From an uncultured Pelagibacteraceae bacterium (GTDB lineage Bacteria > Pseudomonadota > Alphaproteobacteria > Pelagibacterales > Pelagibacteraceae), in the NCBI GenBank assembly GCA_902565325.1, contig CACFEM010000002.1, forward strand, positions 1 through 60,679: a stretch of 60,679 bases of DNA. The letters run 5' to 3'. How positions within the stretch are numbered: position 1 is the stretch's first letter; the number at the start of each line of letters is the position of its first letter. Under the pieces are notes generated by a model. That model saw nothing but the letters and a program-made list of their open reading frames with translations. It did no database searches and was not told where the DNA came from. This document shows, in pieces, positions 7,730-16,866 of the stretch. The translations under genes and the position numbers were made by a program.

Positions 7730-8793
7730 TTAAAAAAATTTAAATATAATTCGATAGTTGTGATACTAACAAATCCAACAGTCGCCATACCTATAAAACC
7801 AACAACAAAAGGTTTGTAACCCATATTTTTAATTTCTTTTAAGTTGGTGGAAAGACCTATTGCTGCCATCGCCATTGTTAAAAATATTTTTGAGGACAAT
7901 TTAATACCCTCAATTGTAACCAACCATTTGTAATTATTTGAGTAAGTGAGATCACCTAAATTTCTAATTATTATCATGGCTACAAATCCTAATACAAAGT
8001 AAGGAAAAATATCTATTATTGAGTATTTCTTTTCTGTGGTTTTTTCTCGATTATAAAGAAATGCAAATAAAGGGATCATAATAATTAGAAAGGTATTTCT
8101 TATTAATTTTGTCACTGTTGCAATGTTTAAAGTTTCAGGACTGTTAAATTGCTGGTCATAAATCAATCCTGCAGCTGCAACTTGAGAGGTTTCATGGATA
8201 GAGGTTCCTAAAAACAGTCCAACTAATAAAGGCTCACTTTCGAAATAAAAATTAGCAAAATAGGGATAAATAAGCATCGAAAGTATTCCAAACAAAGTAA
8301 TATTTGCAATCGCATATGATACCTCATTTTTTTTTGCACCAATTACAGGAGCGGTAGCCATTATTGCAGTAGTACCACAGACAGTGCTGCCTATTGATAT
8401 TAAGTAAGCCATTCTTGTTGGTATTTTTAATTTTTTAATAAGAAGTTTAATTACTACTAGTACACTAATTATACAGATTATAATTAATGGAATTGCTATT
8501 GCTCCAAATTCTAAAAATTCAAATGGTTTCAATTGAATACCTAAGCAAATAATTCCAAGTTTTAGAATATACTTTTGTGTAAAATTTAATCCTCTTAAAA
8601 AACTTTCTCTAATTTGAAAAACGTTTCCGAAAAACATACCCAACAAAATAGCGATCATTGCTGTAGATATTGGGCTTTTTTCATAGCCTAATAACTCAAT
8701 ACCAAGAATATTATTGAAACCTTGAGATAAAGTGTAAAGAATAAATGCCAATATAATACCTGGTAATACAACCAGGTATTTTTTTAATTTCAT
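7726..8793 (-). CDS. YeiH/UPF0324 family putative sulfate (sulfite) exporter
   Basis: A 355-residue integral membrane protein with about ten spans. Family signatures seen are KSPISTAMIAILLGMFFGN near the N-terminus, KLGIICLGIQLKPFE, ISIGSTVCGTTAIMATAPV and GTSIHETSQVAAAG. The family (YeiH) is annotated as putative sulfate exporters, and related genes recur next to xsc or sulfonate-degradation genes. It lies 16 bases downstream of suyB on the same strand, so the exporter is probably made with sulfolactate sulfo-lyase. The transported ion is not shown by sequence. Confidence 0.82.
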   Translation of the reverse strand: MKLKKYLVVLPGIILAFILYTLSQGFNNILGIELLGYEKSPISTAMIAILLGMFFGNVFQIRESFLRGLNFTQKYILKLGIICLGIQLKPFEFLEFGAIAIPLIIICIISVLVVIKLLIKKLKIPTRMAYLISIGSTVCGTTAIMATAPVIGAKKNEVSYAIANITLFGILSMLIYPYFANFYFESEPLLVGLFLGTSIHETSQVAAAGLIYDQQFNSPETLNIATVTKLIRNTFLIIMIPLFAFLYNREKTTEKKYSIIDIFPYFVLGFVAMIIIRNLGDLTYSNNYKWLVTIEGIKLSSKIFLTMAMAAIGLSTNLKEIKNMGYKPFVVGFIGMATVGFVSITTIELYLNFFN

Positions 8794-8809
8794 GAAAGAC
8801 TAAAGTTAA

Positions 8810-9976
8810 TTAAGCACTTCTGTAAAGTTTGGTCATGACAAATTCTCTATGACCTAAAGCTTCAGCACAAGTTAATCTGCCGTTTGCTACTCTAAGTGTA
8901 GTTTTAATTAATTCATCACCTGCTTCAGACAAATTCATTTCTCTTGAAAGAATTTTTGAAACATCGCAATCAATGTGCTCTCCCATACCTTTTACAGTTA
9001 ATGGATTAGCTGTTAATTTAACAACAGGTTCAATTGGATTTCCAACGATATTACCTTGTCCAGTTGGAAATAAATGAATATTAAAACCAGCAGCAGCTTG
9101 AAGAGTCACACATTCTGCAGCAGCAGATGATGTGTCCATAAAATACAACCCCTTTCCTTTAGTTGGTTCTTCTGCTGGTTCAAGAACATCAATAAATTTA
9201 CAATTTCCAATTTTTTGAAAATTACCAAAAGCTTTTTCTTCGATAGTTGTAAGTCCCCCAGCAATATTTCCAGCTGTTGGTTGACTTTCAGAAAGATCAT
9301 CCGTTGCCTCTTTTAAAATAAAATCATTATAAGAGCTCCAAGTTTTCATAAATTTTTCAGATGCTTCTTTTGTAGCTCCTCTAGTTGCACATACTTGTTC
9401 TGCACCAGTTAATTCAGATGTTTCGCCAAAACACAAGTGGACACCTAATGGCTCAAGTTTGTCCATTAAATTTCCAACAGTTGGGTTTGCAGCTAGTCCT
9501 GAAGTAGTATCAGACTCACCACACTTAACTGAAATCCATAAATCACTTAAAGGACACTCTTCTCTTTGTTTTTCTGAAGCCCACATAACAAATTCTTGTG
9601 CTTTTTTTGACGCTTTCATTGTCGTACCAATATCGCCTGTACGCTCAATATGAAATCCTTCAACTGGTTTTCCAGTTTTAGCAATTCCATCTACAATTTT
9701 TTTTGTCCATTTCGGCTCAATACCAATAACAATTACAGCAGCAACATTTGGGTTACATCCAGTTCCAATCATAGTTCTAAAATGAAGCTCTAAATCTGCA
9801 CCAAACTGAAGTCTTCCGTAAGAATGAGGAAGAGCGATTGTGCCTTTAATGTTGTTTGCAACTGCCTCTGCACATGCGTTCGAAATGTCATCAACTGGTA
9901 AAATAATTACATGATTTCTTGTTCCGGCTCTGCCGTTTTCTCTTTTATAACCTAAAAAGCTCTTTGGGATTTCCAT
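8810..9976 (-). CDS. suyB: (2R)-sulfolactate sulfo-lyase, large subunit
   Basis: A 388-residue protein of the UxaA/GarD dehydratase superfamily, large-domain form. Visible blocks are [19 protein letters not shown] at the N-terminus, [18 protein letters not shown] near residue 165 and [15 protein letters not shown] near residue 310. Altronate dehydratase has both domains in one chain; here the small domain is a separate gene four bases upstream, as in SuyAB. SuyAB splits sulfolactate to pyruvate and sulfite. Neighbouring xsc and sulfite exporters support this against a sugar-acid dehydratase. Confidence 0.8.
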   Translation of the reverse strand: MEIPKSFLGYKRENGRAGTRNHVIILPVDDISNACAEAVANNIKGTIALPHSYGRLQFGADLELHFRTMIGTGCNPNVAAVIVIGIEPKWTKKIVDGIAKTGKPVEGFHIERTGDIGTTMKASKKAQEFVMWASEKQREECPLSDLWISVKCGESDTTSGLAANPTVGNLMDKLEPLGVHLCFGETSELTGAEQVCATRGATKEASEKFMKTWSSYNDFILKEATDDLSESQPTAGNIAGGLTTIEEKAFGNFQKIGNCKFIDVLEPAEEPTKGKGLYFMDTSSAAAECVTLQAAAGFNIHLFPTGQGNIVGNPIEPVVKLTANPLTVKGMGEHIDCDVSKILSREMNLSEAGDELIKTTLRVANGRLTCAEALGHREFVMTKLYRSA

Positions 9977-9980
9977 ACTA

Positions 9981-10265
9981 TTACCACTTCTTTGTTTTTA
10001 CATTGTGAACATGTACATGCTCACCTTTTTTGATTGATTTAACAACTTTACCAATATCGTGACCATACTTTAAAATAGTATCGCCCTCTTTAAGGTCAAC
10101 CATTGCAATTTTATGACCTAAAGGTATTTCATCTATGGATTGAATATTTGTTGAACTGTCATCTTCCATTATCCAGCAAGCGCAGTCCTGTTTAGGAGTG
10201 ATTTTTTCAATAACAACTACTCCCACGTTGTCTTTTTTATCATGTATGATTATATCTGTTGCCAT
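9981..10265 (-). CDS. suyA: (2R)-sulfolactate sulfo-lyase, small subunit
   Basis: A 94-residue SAF-domain protein equal to the N-terminal domain of altronate dehydratase. Recognisable parts are [32 protein letters not shown] and [23 protein letters not shown]. It is the small partner of SuyB, which starts four bases after it. Transcription starts in the 111-base gap shared with the divergent xsc gene. The small size and pairing fit SuyA; a split UxaA acting on another hydroxy acid is the alternative. Confidence 0.8.
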   Translation of the reverse strand: MATDIIIHDKKDNVGVVVIEKITPKQDCACWIMEDDSSTNIQSIDEIPLGHKIAMVDLKEGDTILKYGHDIGKVVKSIKKGEHVHVHNVKTKKW

Positions 10266-10300
10266 ATCGTGTCGATTTGTTTGTTTGAAATTCGTAAAAA

Positions 10301-10351
10301 CTTATATATTAATCGCACAAATTAACAAACGAATTTTATAAATAGTATAAT
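10301..10351. promoter_or_regulatory. Overlapping divergent promoters of suyA and xsc (candidate)
   Basis: For xsc, TTAACA (10322-10327) and TATAAT (10346-10351) are 18 bases apart, with a GAGAGG ribosome site at 10361. For suyA on the other strand, TTGTTA (complement of 10323-10328) and TATAAG (complement of 10301-10306) are 16 bases apart. The two -35 elements cover the same bases, so one bound regulator could govern both genes. The pattern is seen in sequence; its use is inferred. Confidence 0.5.
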
Positions 10352-10376
10352 TACACTTTAGAGAGGTTCTAGTTTT

Positions 10377-12161
10377 ATGACAAAAATGACAACAGAAGAA
10401 GCTTTTGTAAAAGTTTTACAAATGCACGGTATTGAACATGCGTTTGGAATTATCGGTTCAGCCTTTATGCCAATTTCAGATATTTTTCCAGATGCAGGTA
10501 TTACTTTCTGGGATGTCGCTCATGAAACAAATGGTGGTTTAATTGCCGATGGTTACACAAGAGCGACTGGTAAAATGTCAATGGTTATTGCCCAGAACGG
10601 ACCTGGAATTACTGGATTAGTTACACCAATTAAAACGGCTTATTGGAATCATACTCCTCTTTTATTAGTTACACCGCAAGCAGCAAACAAAACAATGGGG
10701 CAAGGCGGATTTCAAGAAGTAGAGCAAATGAATTTATTCAAAGACATGGTTTGTTATCAAGAAGAAGTAAGAGACCCATCAAGAATGGCTGAAGTACTAA
10801 ATAGAGTTATAGAAAAAGCCATAAGAGGTTCAGCGCCAGCACAAATTAATGTTCCAAGAGATTATTGGTGTCAAGTAATTGATATCGATCTTCCTCCAAT
10901 TGTAAGACTTGAAAGACAAGGCGGAGGAAATGATGCTGTAGCTAAAGCAGCTGACTTGCTATCTAAAGCAAAGTTTCCAGTAATATTATCAGGAGCAGGT
11001 GTTGTTATTGGAGGAGCTATAGAAGCTACAAAAAAACTTGCAGAAAAATTAGATTCACCTGTTTGTTCAGGTTACCAACATAATGATAGTTTTCCAGGAA
11101 GCCATCCTTTAGCTGTTGGTCCCTTAGGATACAATGGATCAAAAGCTGCAATGGAATTAATCTCAAAAGCTGATGTAGTATTAGCTTTAGGAACTAGATT
11201 AAATCCATTTTCTACTTTACCTGGTTATGGAATTGATTATTGGCCGAAGAATGCAAACATTATTCAAGTTGATATTAATCCTGACAGAATAGGTTTAACT
11301 AAAAAAGTTACCGTAGGAATAAGTGGTGATGCAAAATTAGTTGCTGAACAAATTTTAGAAAAATTATCTTCAAACGCTGGTGATACTGATAGACAAGCTA
11401 GAAAAGATTTAATTCATCAAACTAAATCAGCTTGGCTACAAAAACTTTCAAGTTTAGATCATGAAGATGATGATGAAGGAACTGTTTGGAATAAAGAAGC
11501 TAGAGAAAGAGATGCAGATAGAATGTCACCAAGACAAGCTTGGAGAGCAATTCAATCAGGAATGCCTGAAGGTGTAATTATATCAAGCGATATTGGAAAC
11601 AATTGTGCCATTGGAAATGCTTACCCAACATTTGAAAAACCAAGAAAATATCTGGCTCCAGGATTATTTGGTCCTTGTGGTTATGGTTTTCCATCAATAT
11701 TGGGAGCAAAAATTGGTTGTCCAGATACACCCGTTATTGGATTTGCTGGAGATGGAGCTTTTGGAATTAGCATGAATGAAATGAGCTCATGTGCAAGAGA
11801 AGAGTGGCCTGCAATAACAATGGTTATTTTCAGAAATTATCAATGGGGTGCTGAAAAAAGAAATACTACACTATGGTTTGATAATAATTTTGTTGGCACA
11901 GAGTTAGATCCAGAATTAAGTTATGCTAAAGTTGCTGATGCCTGTGGTTTAAAAGGTGTAACAGTTAGAACAATGGAAGAAACTACAAATGCTATTAAAC
12001 AATCATGTGAAGATCAGAAGAAAGGTATTACAACTTTTATAGAGGTAATTCTAAATCAAGAACTTGGTGAACCTTTTAGAAGAGATGCGATGAAAAAACC
12101 CGTGAGAGTCGCGGGCATCAGCAAAAGTGACATGAAACCTCAGAAATCTTTAAATGGATAA
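10377..12161 (+). CDS. xsc: Sulfoacetaldehyde acetyltransferase
   Basis: A 594-residue thiamine-diphosphate enzyme, full family length. It has an N-terminal pyrimidine-binding domain (AFGIIGSAFMPISDIFP, HETNGGLIADGYTRATGK), a central domain from about residue 185 and the C-terminal cofactor motif GDGAFGISMNEMSS (from about residue 459) followed by the Asn in RNYQWGAEKRN. Those blocks are characteristic of Xsc rather than acetolactate synthase. It converts sulfoacetaldehyde and phosphate to acetyl phosphate and sulfite, the step through which taurine and isethionate carbon enters metabolism. No phosphotransacetylase gene is adjacent. Its end overlaps the SxtJ gene by eight bases. Confidence 0.93.
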   Translation: MTKMTTEEAFVKVLQMHGIEHAFGIIGSAFMPISDIFPDAGITFWDVAHETNGGLIADGYTRATGKMSMVIAQNGPGITGLVTPIKTAYWNHTPLLLVTPQAANKTMGQGGFQEVEQMNLFKDMVCYQEEVRDPSRMAEVLNRVIEKAIRGSAPAQINVPRDYWCQVIDIDLPPIVRLERQGGGNDAVAKAADLLSKAKFPVILSGAGVVIGGAIEATKKLAEKLDSPVCSGYQHNDSFPGSHPLAVGPLGYNGSKAAMELISKADVVLALGTRLNPFSTLPGYGIDYWPKNANIIQVDINPDRIGLTKKVTVGISGDAKLVAEQILEKLSSNAGDTDRQARKDLIHQTKSAWLQKLSSLDHEDDDEGTVWNKEARERDADRMSPRQAWRAIQSGMPEGVIISSDIGNNCAIGNAYPTFEKPRKYLAPGLFGPCGYGFPSILGAKIGCPDTPVIGFAGDGAFGISMNEMSSCAREEWPAITMVIFRNYQWGAEKRNTTLWFDNNFVGTELDPELSYAKVADACGLKGVTVRTMEETTNAIKQSCEDQKKGITTFIEVILNQELGEPFRRDAMKKPVRVAGISKSDMKPQKSLNG

Positions 12162-12537
12162 TATTAAAATAGGCTCTAATAGAAGTTTTGGAATTGTCTT
12201 TTGTATTGTATTTTTTTTAATTGCTTTATATCCATTAACTTACAGTGAAGAGATAAGATTATGGTCTTTGATAATTTCATTACTTTTTTTATTTCTAGGG
12301 TTAATAAATTCCAAAATTTTAAATCCACTAAATAGGCTTTGGTTTAAATTTGGAATATTTTTAGGGAAGGTAATTTCACCAATTATAATGGGGATAATAT
12401 TCTTTTTTGTAGTGACACCTATTGGTTTGATTATGAGAATATTTGGAAAGGATGTATTAAATTTAAAATTTAGTAAAAACAAAACTTATTGGATTGAAAA
12501 AACTGGTCCAAAAAGTAAAATGAAGAATCAATTTTAA
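12154..12537 (+). CDS. SxtJ family small membrane protein
   Basis: A 127-residue protein with three hydrophobic segments: residues about 11-30, 35-52 and 70-95, the last ending VVTPIGLIMRIFGKD, which is typical of the SxtJ family named from the saxitoxin cluster. The short charged tail has KTYWIEK. The start overlaps xsc by eight bases, so it may be translated from the xsc transcript. In many bacteria such proteins sit beside a DUF5989 gene and a carbamoyltransferase, exactly as here. The molecular role is unknown. Confidence 0.75.
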   Translation: MDNIKIGSNRSFGIVFCIVFFLIALYPLTYSEEIRLWSLIISLLFLFLGLINSKILNPLNRLWFKFGIFLGKVISPIIMGIIFFFVVTPIGLIMRIFGKDVLNLKFSKNKTYWIEKTGPKSKMKNQF

Positions 12538-12538
12538 T

Positions 12539-12688
12539 ATGAGTTTTATAAAAGAATTTTGGGAATTTTTAAAAGTAAGAAAAAAATATTGGCTTTTACC
12601 AATAATAATTGTTTTAGTTTTGTTTGGAGGATTGATAGTTTTAACACAAGGTTCAGCTGTAGCACCTTTTATTTATACAATTTTTTAA
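12539..12688 (+). CDS. DUF5989 family 49-residue membrane protein
   Basis: ATG 12539 to TAA 12688 encodes 49 residues, a length usual for DUF5989. It begins MSFIKEFWEFLKVRKKYWL and continues with one hydrophobic span ending FGGLIVLTQGSAVAPFIYTI, a pattern I associate with this family. It starts one base after the SxtJ stop codon and ends one base before the next gene. The conserved pairing with SxtJ and carbamoyltransferase genes suggests a shared membrane-associated function, not yet defined. Confidence 0.75.
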   Translation: MSFIKEFWEFLKVRKKYWLLPIIIVLVLFGGLIVLTQGSAVAPFIYTIF

Positions 12689-12689
12689 A

Positions 12690-13739
12690 TTGAAAAATTT
12701 TTCTATAATTTTTTTTATAACTTTATTTTTATTTATTATTTTAAACATACTAATTGTTTTAGTTTGGCCTATTTATTCTAGTTTAAATTCTAAAAATCAC
12801 TCTTACGTTAATGAACAAGTTGAGTTGTTAGATTTGTCAGATGAAGATTTGGTAACTCTGTATAATGAAACATGGAAAAATTATGATAAATTTCGATTTG
12901 TTCCATTTATTGGACATAGTGAGACAGATAGGGTTGGTAAGTTTGTAAATTTTACAGAAAAAGATGGTAGAAAAATTAAAAGACCAGAAATTTGTGATCA
13001 TAACGTATATCTTTATGGAGGCAGTACAACATTTGGATATAATGTAACAGATGATCAAACTATAGGATATTATCTCCAAAAAATATTAGGCAGTAATTAT
13101 TGTGTATTCAATCATGGAAGAGCATATTACTATTCAAAACAAGAAAACAATCTGTTTCAAAATCATTTAGAAAATCAAAAAAAAATTCACACAGCTTTTT
13201 TTTTAGATGGAATTAATGAAAGATGTGGTGGCTATGAATACATGAGACATATTAATAATAGCTTTAATTTATTGGTTGAAAGACCTTATCTGATGTGGAA
13301 GATTTCTTTAAAAAATTTTTTATTTACACTACCTGTAGTACAATTTTCTAATTCTTTGCTTAGTTCTGATAGGTGGATACAAGATGAAAATAATAATATT
13401 CTAGTAATTGATAGCTGTAATTCAAAAATTGATTTGGGCAAGCTTTATGAGACAAGAATATTAATTAGAGATTCAATTTGTAAGAAATTTAATGTGGAAT
13501 GCTATTCTATTTTACAACCTATGGCAGGTAATCATGGCATTCAAATAAAAAAGTTTTTATCTCAGGATAAAAAAAGAATTTTTGAAAAAAAATATTTGAG
13601 CCTATCATCTGTTAAAGGTTTTATTGATTTTGGTCACGTACTACAAAATGACAAATCTTTATCATATATAGATGGAGTTCATTATTCTCCTTCATCGAAT
13701 GAGAAAATTGCAAAAGAACTCTATAAATATATAAATTAA
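12690..13739 (+). CDS. Membrane-anchored SGNH/GDSL hydrolase-like protein
   Basis: A 349-residue protein with an N-terminal membrane span (residues about 5-27) and a probable outer-side catalytic domain. The SGNH blocks are YLYGGSTTFGYN (nucleophile Ser112), FFLDGINERCGG near residue 172 and DGVHYSP near residue 330, where the Asp/His pair lies. Such proteins often are esterases or O-acyl modifying enzymes. The start is taken as TTG at 12690, directly behind the DUF5989 stop; no in-frame ATG fits before the membrane span. It lies two bases before the carbamoyltransferase gene, so they probably act on one product. Confidence 0.7.
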   Translation: MKNFSIIFFITLFLFIILNILIVLVWPIYSSLNSKNHSYVNEQVELLDLSDEDLVTLYNETWKNYDKFRFVPFIGHSETDRVGKFVNFTEKDGRKIKRPEICDHNVYLYGGSTTFGYNVTDDQTIGYYLQKILGSNYCVFNHGRAYYYSKQENNLFQNHLENQKKIHTAFFLDGINERCGGYEYMRHINNSFNLLVERPYLMWKISLKNFLFTLPVVQFSNSLLSSDRWIQDENNNILVIDSCNSKIDLGKLYETRILIRDSICKKFNVECYSILQPMAGNHGIQIKKFLSQDKKRIFEKKYLSLSSVKGFIDFGHVLQNDKSLSYIDGVHYSPSSNEKIAKELYKYIN

Positions 13740-13741
13740 AA

Positions 13742-15577
13742 ATGACTTTTATTTTAGGAATTTCAGCATTTTATCATGATAGTGCAGCTTGTATTTTAAA
13801 AGATGGAAAAATAATTGCAGCCGCTCAAGAAGAAAGATTTACCAGAAAAAAACATGATCCTAGTTATCCTCATAATTCTATAGAATTTGTATTAAATTAT
13901 GCAAATATAAAACTAAGCAAAGTTGACCATATAGTTTTTTTTGAAAAACCTTTTTTAAAATTTGAGAGATTGTTAGAAACTTATGTAGCATTTGCTCCAA
14001 AAGGTTTTATTTCATTTAGTAAAGCGATGCCTTTATGGATAAGAGAAAAACTTTTTCAAAAGAATCTCTTATTTAATAAATTGAAAGAACATGACATGGA
14101 TTATAAATCTGATGAAAATATATTTTTTTCAGATCATCACTTGAGCCATGCCTCGAGTGCTTTTTTCCCATCTCCTTTTGAAGAAGCAGTTGTACTAACT
14201 GCAGATGGTGTAGGTGAATGGGCCACAACAACTGTAGCAGTAGGAAAAAAAAATAATTTAGAAATAAAAAAAGAAATACATTTTCCTCATTCTCTAGGAC
14301 TTCTCTACTCAGCATTTACTTATTACACAGGATTTAAAGTTAATAGCGGTGAATACAAACTTATGGGATTGGCTCCATATGGTAAACCAATTTATGAAGA
14401 TAAAGTAAAACAATTATTTGATATGAAAGAAGATGGTACTTTTAGATTAGATCAAAAATACTTTAATTATGCAACTGGACTAACAATGACTAACGAAAAA
14501 TTTAGCAATTTATTTGGTCAAAGACCTCGTGATCCTCAAAATGAAGAGATAACTCAATTTCATATGGATATTGCATCTTCTATTCAAAAAGTCACTGAAG
14601 AAATTATGATTAAGTTGGCAAAATCTATTCGAGAAGAATATGGAATTAGAAACTTATGTTTAGCCGGAGGTGTAGCATTAAATTGTGTTGCAAATGGAAA
14701 AATTCTTAAAGAAAAAATTTTTGAAAATATATGGATTCAGCCAGCTGCTGGAGATGCAGGAGGTTCTTTAGGTGCAGCTTTAGCACTATGGCATATTGAT
14801 CAAGGCAATAAAAGGTCAGTAAATTTAAAGGATGATATGAGAGGCTCATATTTAGGAACTGAATATAGTCAAGAAGATATTGAAAGCGAATTGAAAGCTG
14901 GTGGTGCTAATTTTGAAACTTTAAAGTACGAAGAATTAATTAATAGAACTGCTGAGTTTTTATCAGAAGAAAAAGCTATAGGATGGTTTCAGGGTAGAAT
15001 GGAATTTGGTCCAAGAGCTTTGGGGGGCAGATCTATTTTAGGAGATCCTAGATCTGACAAAATGCAAAAAAATTTAAATCTTAAAGTAAAATATAGGGAA
15101 AGTTTTAGACCTTTTGCACCTTCAATTCTTAGAGAAGATTTGTCAGAATGGTTCGAGATGAATGTTGATAGTCCTTATATGTTGTTAGTAGCAAACATTA
15201 ACTCTAATAAAAAAATTGAAATGACGGATGAACAAAGAAAACTTTTTGGTATAGATAAATTAAATATTAAAAGATCTGAAATTCCAGCAGTAACTCATGT
15301 TGATTATTCAGCTAGAGTTCAAACTGTTACAAAAGAAACAAATAATCGTTATTATGATTTAATCTCGAAGTTTAAAGAAAAAACAGGTTGTCCTGTGATA
15401 GTTAATACTTCATTTAATGTAAGAGGTGAGCCAATTGTAAATACACCAACAGATGCTTTTAATTGTTTTATGGGTACTGATTTAGATTATCTCGTAATTG
15501 GAAATTGCATTCTCGACAAAAATAATCAAAACCCTAAACTTAAGAAAAATTACACTAAAGAATTTGAACTAGATTAA
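13742..15577 (+). CDS. Carbamoyltransferase (TobZ/NodU/CmcH family)
   Basis: A full-length 611-residue enzyme. The N-terminal Kae1-like domain shows GISAFYHDSAACILKDG, HHLSHASSAFFPSPFEEA and LTADGVGEW. The central domain has GGVALNCVANGKI near residue 308, and the C-terminal YrdC-like part has EFGPRALGGRSILGDPR near residue 420 and FRPFAPSIL. The family transfers a carbamoyl group from carbamoyl phosphate to hydroxyls of sugars or antibiotics through a carbamoyl-adenylate. The substrate here is unknown; the SxtJ, DUF5989 and SGNH neighbours suggest a cell-surface molecule. Confidence 0.9.
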   Translation: MTFILGISAFYHDSAACILKDGKIIAAAQEERFTRKKHDPSYPHNSIEFVLNYANIKLSKVDHIVFFEKPFLKFERLLETYVAFAPKGFISFSKAMPLWIREKLFQKNLLFNKLKEHDMDYKSDENIFFSDHHLSHASSAFFPSPFEEAVVLTADGVGEWATTTVAVGKKNNLEIKKEIHFPHSLGLLYSAFTYYTGFKVNSGEYKLMGLAPYGKPIYEDKVKQLFDMKEDGTFRLDQKYFNYATGLTMTNEKFSNLFGQRPRDPQNEEITQFHMDIASSIQKVTEEIMIKLAKSIREEYGIRNLCLAGGVALNCVANGKILKEKIFENIWIQPAAGDAGGSLGAALALWHIDQGNKRSVNLKDDMRGSYLGTEYSQEDIESELKAGGANFETLKYEELINRTAEFLSEEKAIGWFQGRMEFGPRALGGRSILGDPRSDKMQKNLNLKVKYRESFRPFAPSILREDLSEWFEMNVDSPYMLLVANINSNKKIEMTDEQRKLFGIDKLNIKRSEIPAVTHVDYSARVQTVTKETNNRYYDLISKFKEKTGCPVIVNTSFNVRGEPIVNTPTDAFNCFMGTDLDYLVIGNCILDKNNQNPKLKKNYTKEFELD

Positions 15578-16776
15578 TTTTTTTTAATCAATTTATAAAT
15601 TATTTTAGAGACTTCTTTATATCCCTCTATATTATAATGACCAGAGGTTTGAAAAGGAAAATATTCAAGAGGATTTTTCTTACTGGAAAGAAATTCATTA
15701 TGAATATCAATAAATTTAATATTTAATTTGTCTGCTATGATTTTAATTTCATTGTACAAAATTTCCTCTTTATCATAACCATACGCATATCTTTGATATG
15801 AAGGTAAAAAAACAAAATAAAAATCTGAATTATTTTTTTCACTCAGTTCTTTAGATTTAGATAAAATTTTTTCAAATTCTGGCCTAATTTTTTTTTGAAT
15901 TTTATACGTTTTAAAGTGCTGATCTAAAAATAGTTCTCTTATATTTTTTAAAGTTATGAATTTTTCAATTTTATAGATTATAGAATTTTTTTCTTTTTTC
16001 TCAGTTAATTGTTTTTTTGCCTCTAGAGTCTCAACTTTACTAAAAAATTTACTTAGTGAATTATTGATTTTGTCTTGTTTTATTTTTAGTTTTTGTGAAA
16101 AACTTTCGTCATTTAAATAATTTAATAAAATATTTGATTTTAAGTCTCTATCTAGTTCAAAAATATCATTTTCATAATATAGCCAAATTATATTTTTGAC
16201 ATTTTCATCTAAATATTCCCTTAAAGTTGCGTATTGAAATAAAGGACCATTAGCAACATATCCTAAGTTTAAAGCATTTTGATTAGATAAATTCCTCAGG
16301 TTAGACGCTATATCATGTGGTCTATTTACACAACTCCCCATAGTAAATGAATCTCCGACTAACAAAAATTCAATTTCCTCACTATCCCATTCAGTGTCTG
16401 GATTATTAAACCCAAAGCGATCACTTTGAAAAATAGAATAATATCCATTCTCATTACAATTAATTGTTTTTTTGTTTGAAAAGCCAGATAGTGGAAATAA
16501 ATAGTCATCAAAATGCTGTTGTCCAAAATATTCCAATCCAAATGCGGGAGCCATGACTACTGTGACATCATCATTTATTTTTTTTAATTCATTATAAACT
16601 TCATATTTAGTTCTTAGATCGTATTTTTTTCCAGTGCTATTTTCATACAAACTAATTTTTTTTGAAATTTCACCTAATGAACCTGAGTATTTAATTGTTA
16701 AAAATATTTGAAAAAGATAAATTGATGAAATTACACTGAAAGTTACAATTTTTAAATATGTAAGAAATGTTTTCAT
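15574..16776 (-). CDS. SGNH-type surface protein, convergent to the carbamoyltransferase
   Basis: A 400-residue protein with an N-terminal membrane span (residues about 8-29) and an SGNH-like fold: LLVGDSFTMGSCV (Ser143), IIWLYYENDIFELD near residue 205 and TSGHYNIEGY (His380) near the end. It resembles the putative O-acyltransferase-associated SGNH proteins found with surface glycan genes. Its stop overlaps the carbamoyltransferase stop by four bases on the opposite strand, so it is separately transcribed. With the SGNH gene at 12690 this makes two different SGNH proteins flanking one carbamoyltransferase. Confidence 0.65.
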   Translation of the reverse strand: MKTFLTYLKIVTFSVISSIYLFQIFLTIKYSGSLGEISKKISLYENSTGKKYDLRTKYEVYNELKKINDDVTVVMAPAFGLEYFGQQHFDDYLFPLSGFSNKKTINCNENGYYSIFQSDRFGFNNPDTEWDSEEIEFLLVGDSFTMGSCVNRPHDIASNLRNLSNQNALNLGYVANGPLFQYATLREYLDENVKNIIWLYYENDIFELDRDLKSNILLNYLNDESFSQKLKIKQDKINNSLSKFFSKVETLEAKKQLTEKKEKNSIIYKIEKFITLKNIRELFLDQHFKTYKIQKKIRPEFEKILSKSKELSEKNNSDFYFVFLPSYQRYAYGYDKEEILYNEIKIIADKLNIKFIDIHNEFLSSKKNPLEYFPFQTSGHYNIEGYKEVSKIIYKLIKKN

Positions 16777-16866
16777 ATATTTTTCGTTGCTTAAAAAATT
16801 AAATTAATCTATTTTTTAATCAATCAATCTATCATAGGTTTATATGATTTTAATCTGATAAAATTT

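Noticed and set aside
8810..10265. Altronate or galactarate dehydratase instead of SuyAB
   Set aside because: The split into 94- and 388-residue subunits and the xsc and exporter neighbours fit sulfolactate sulfo-lyase better, although the superfamily is shared.
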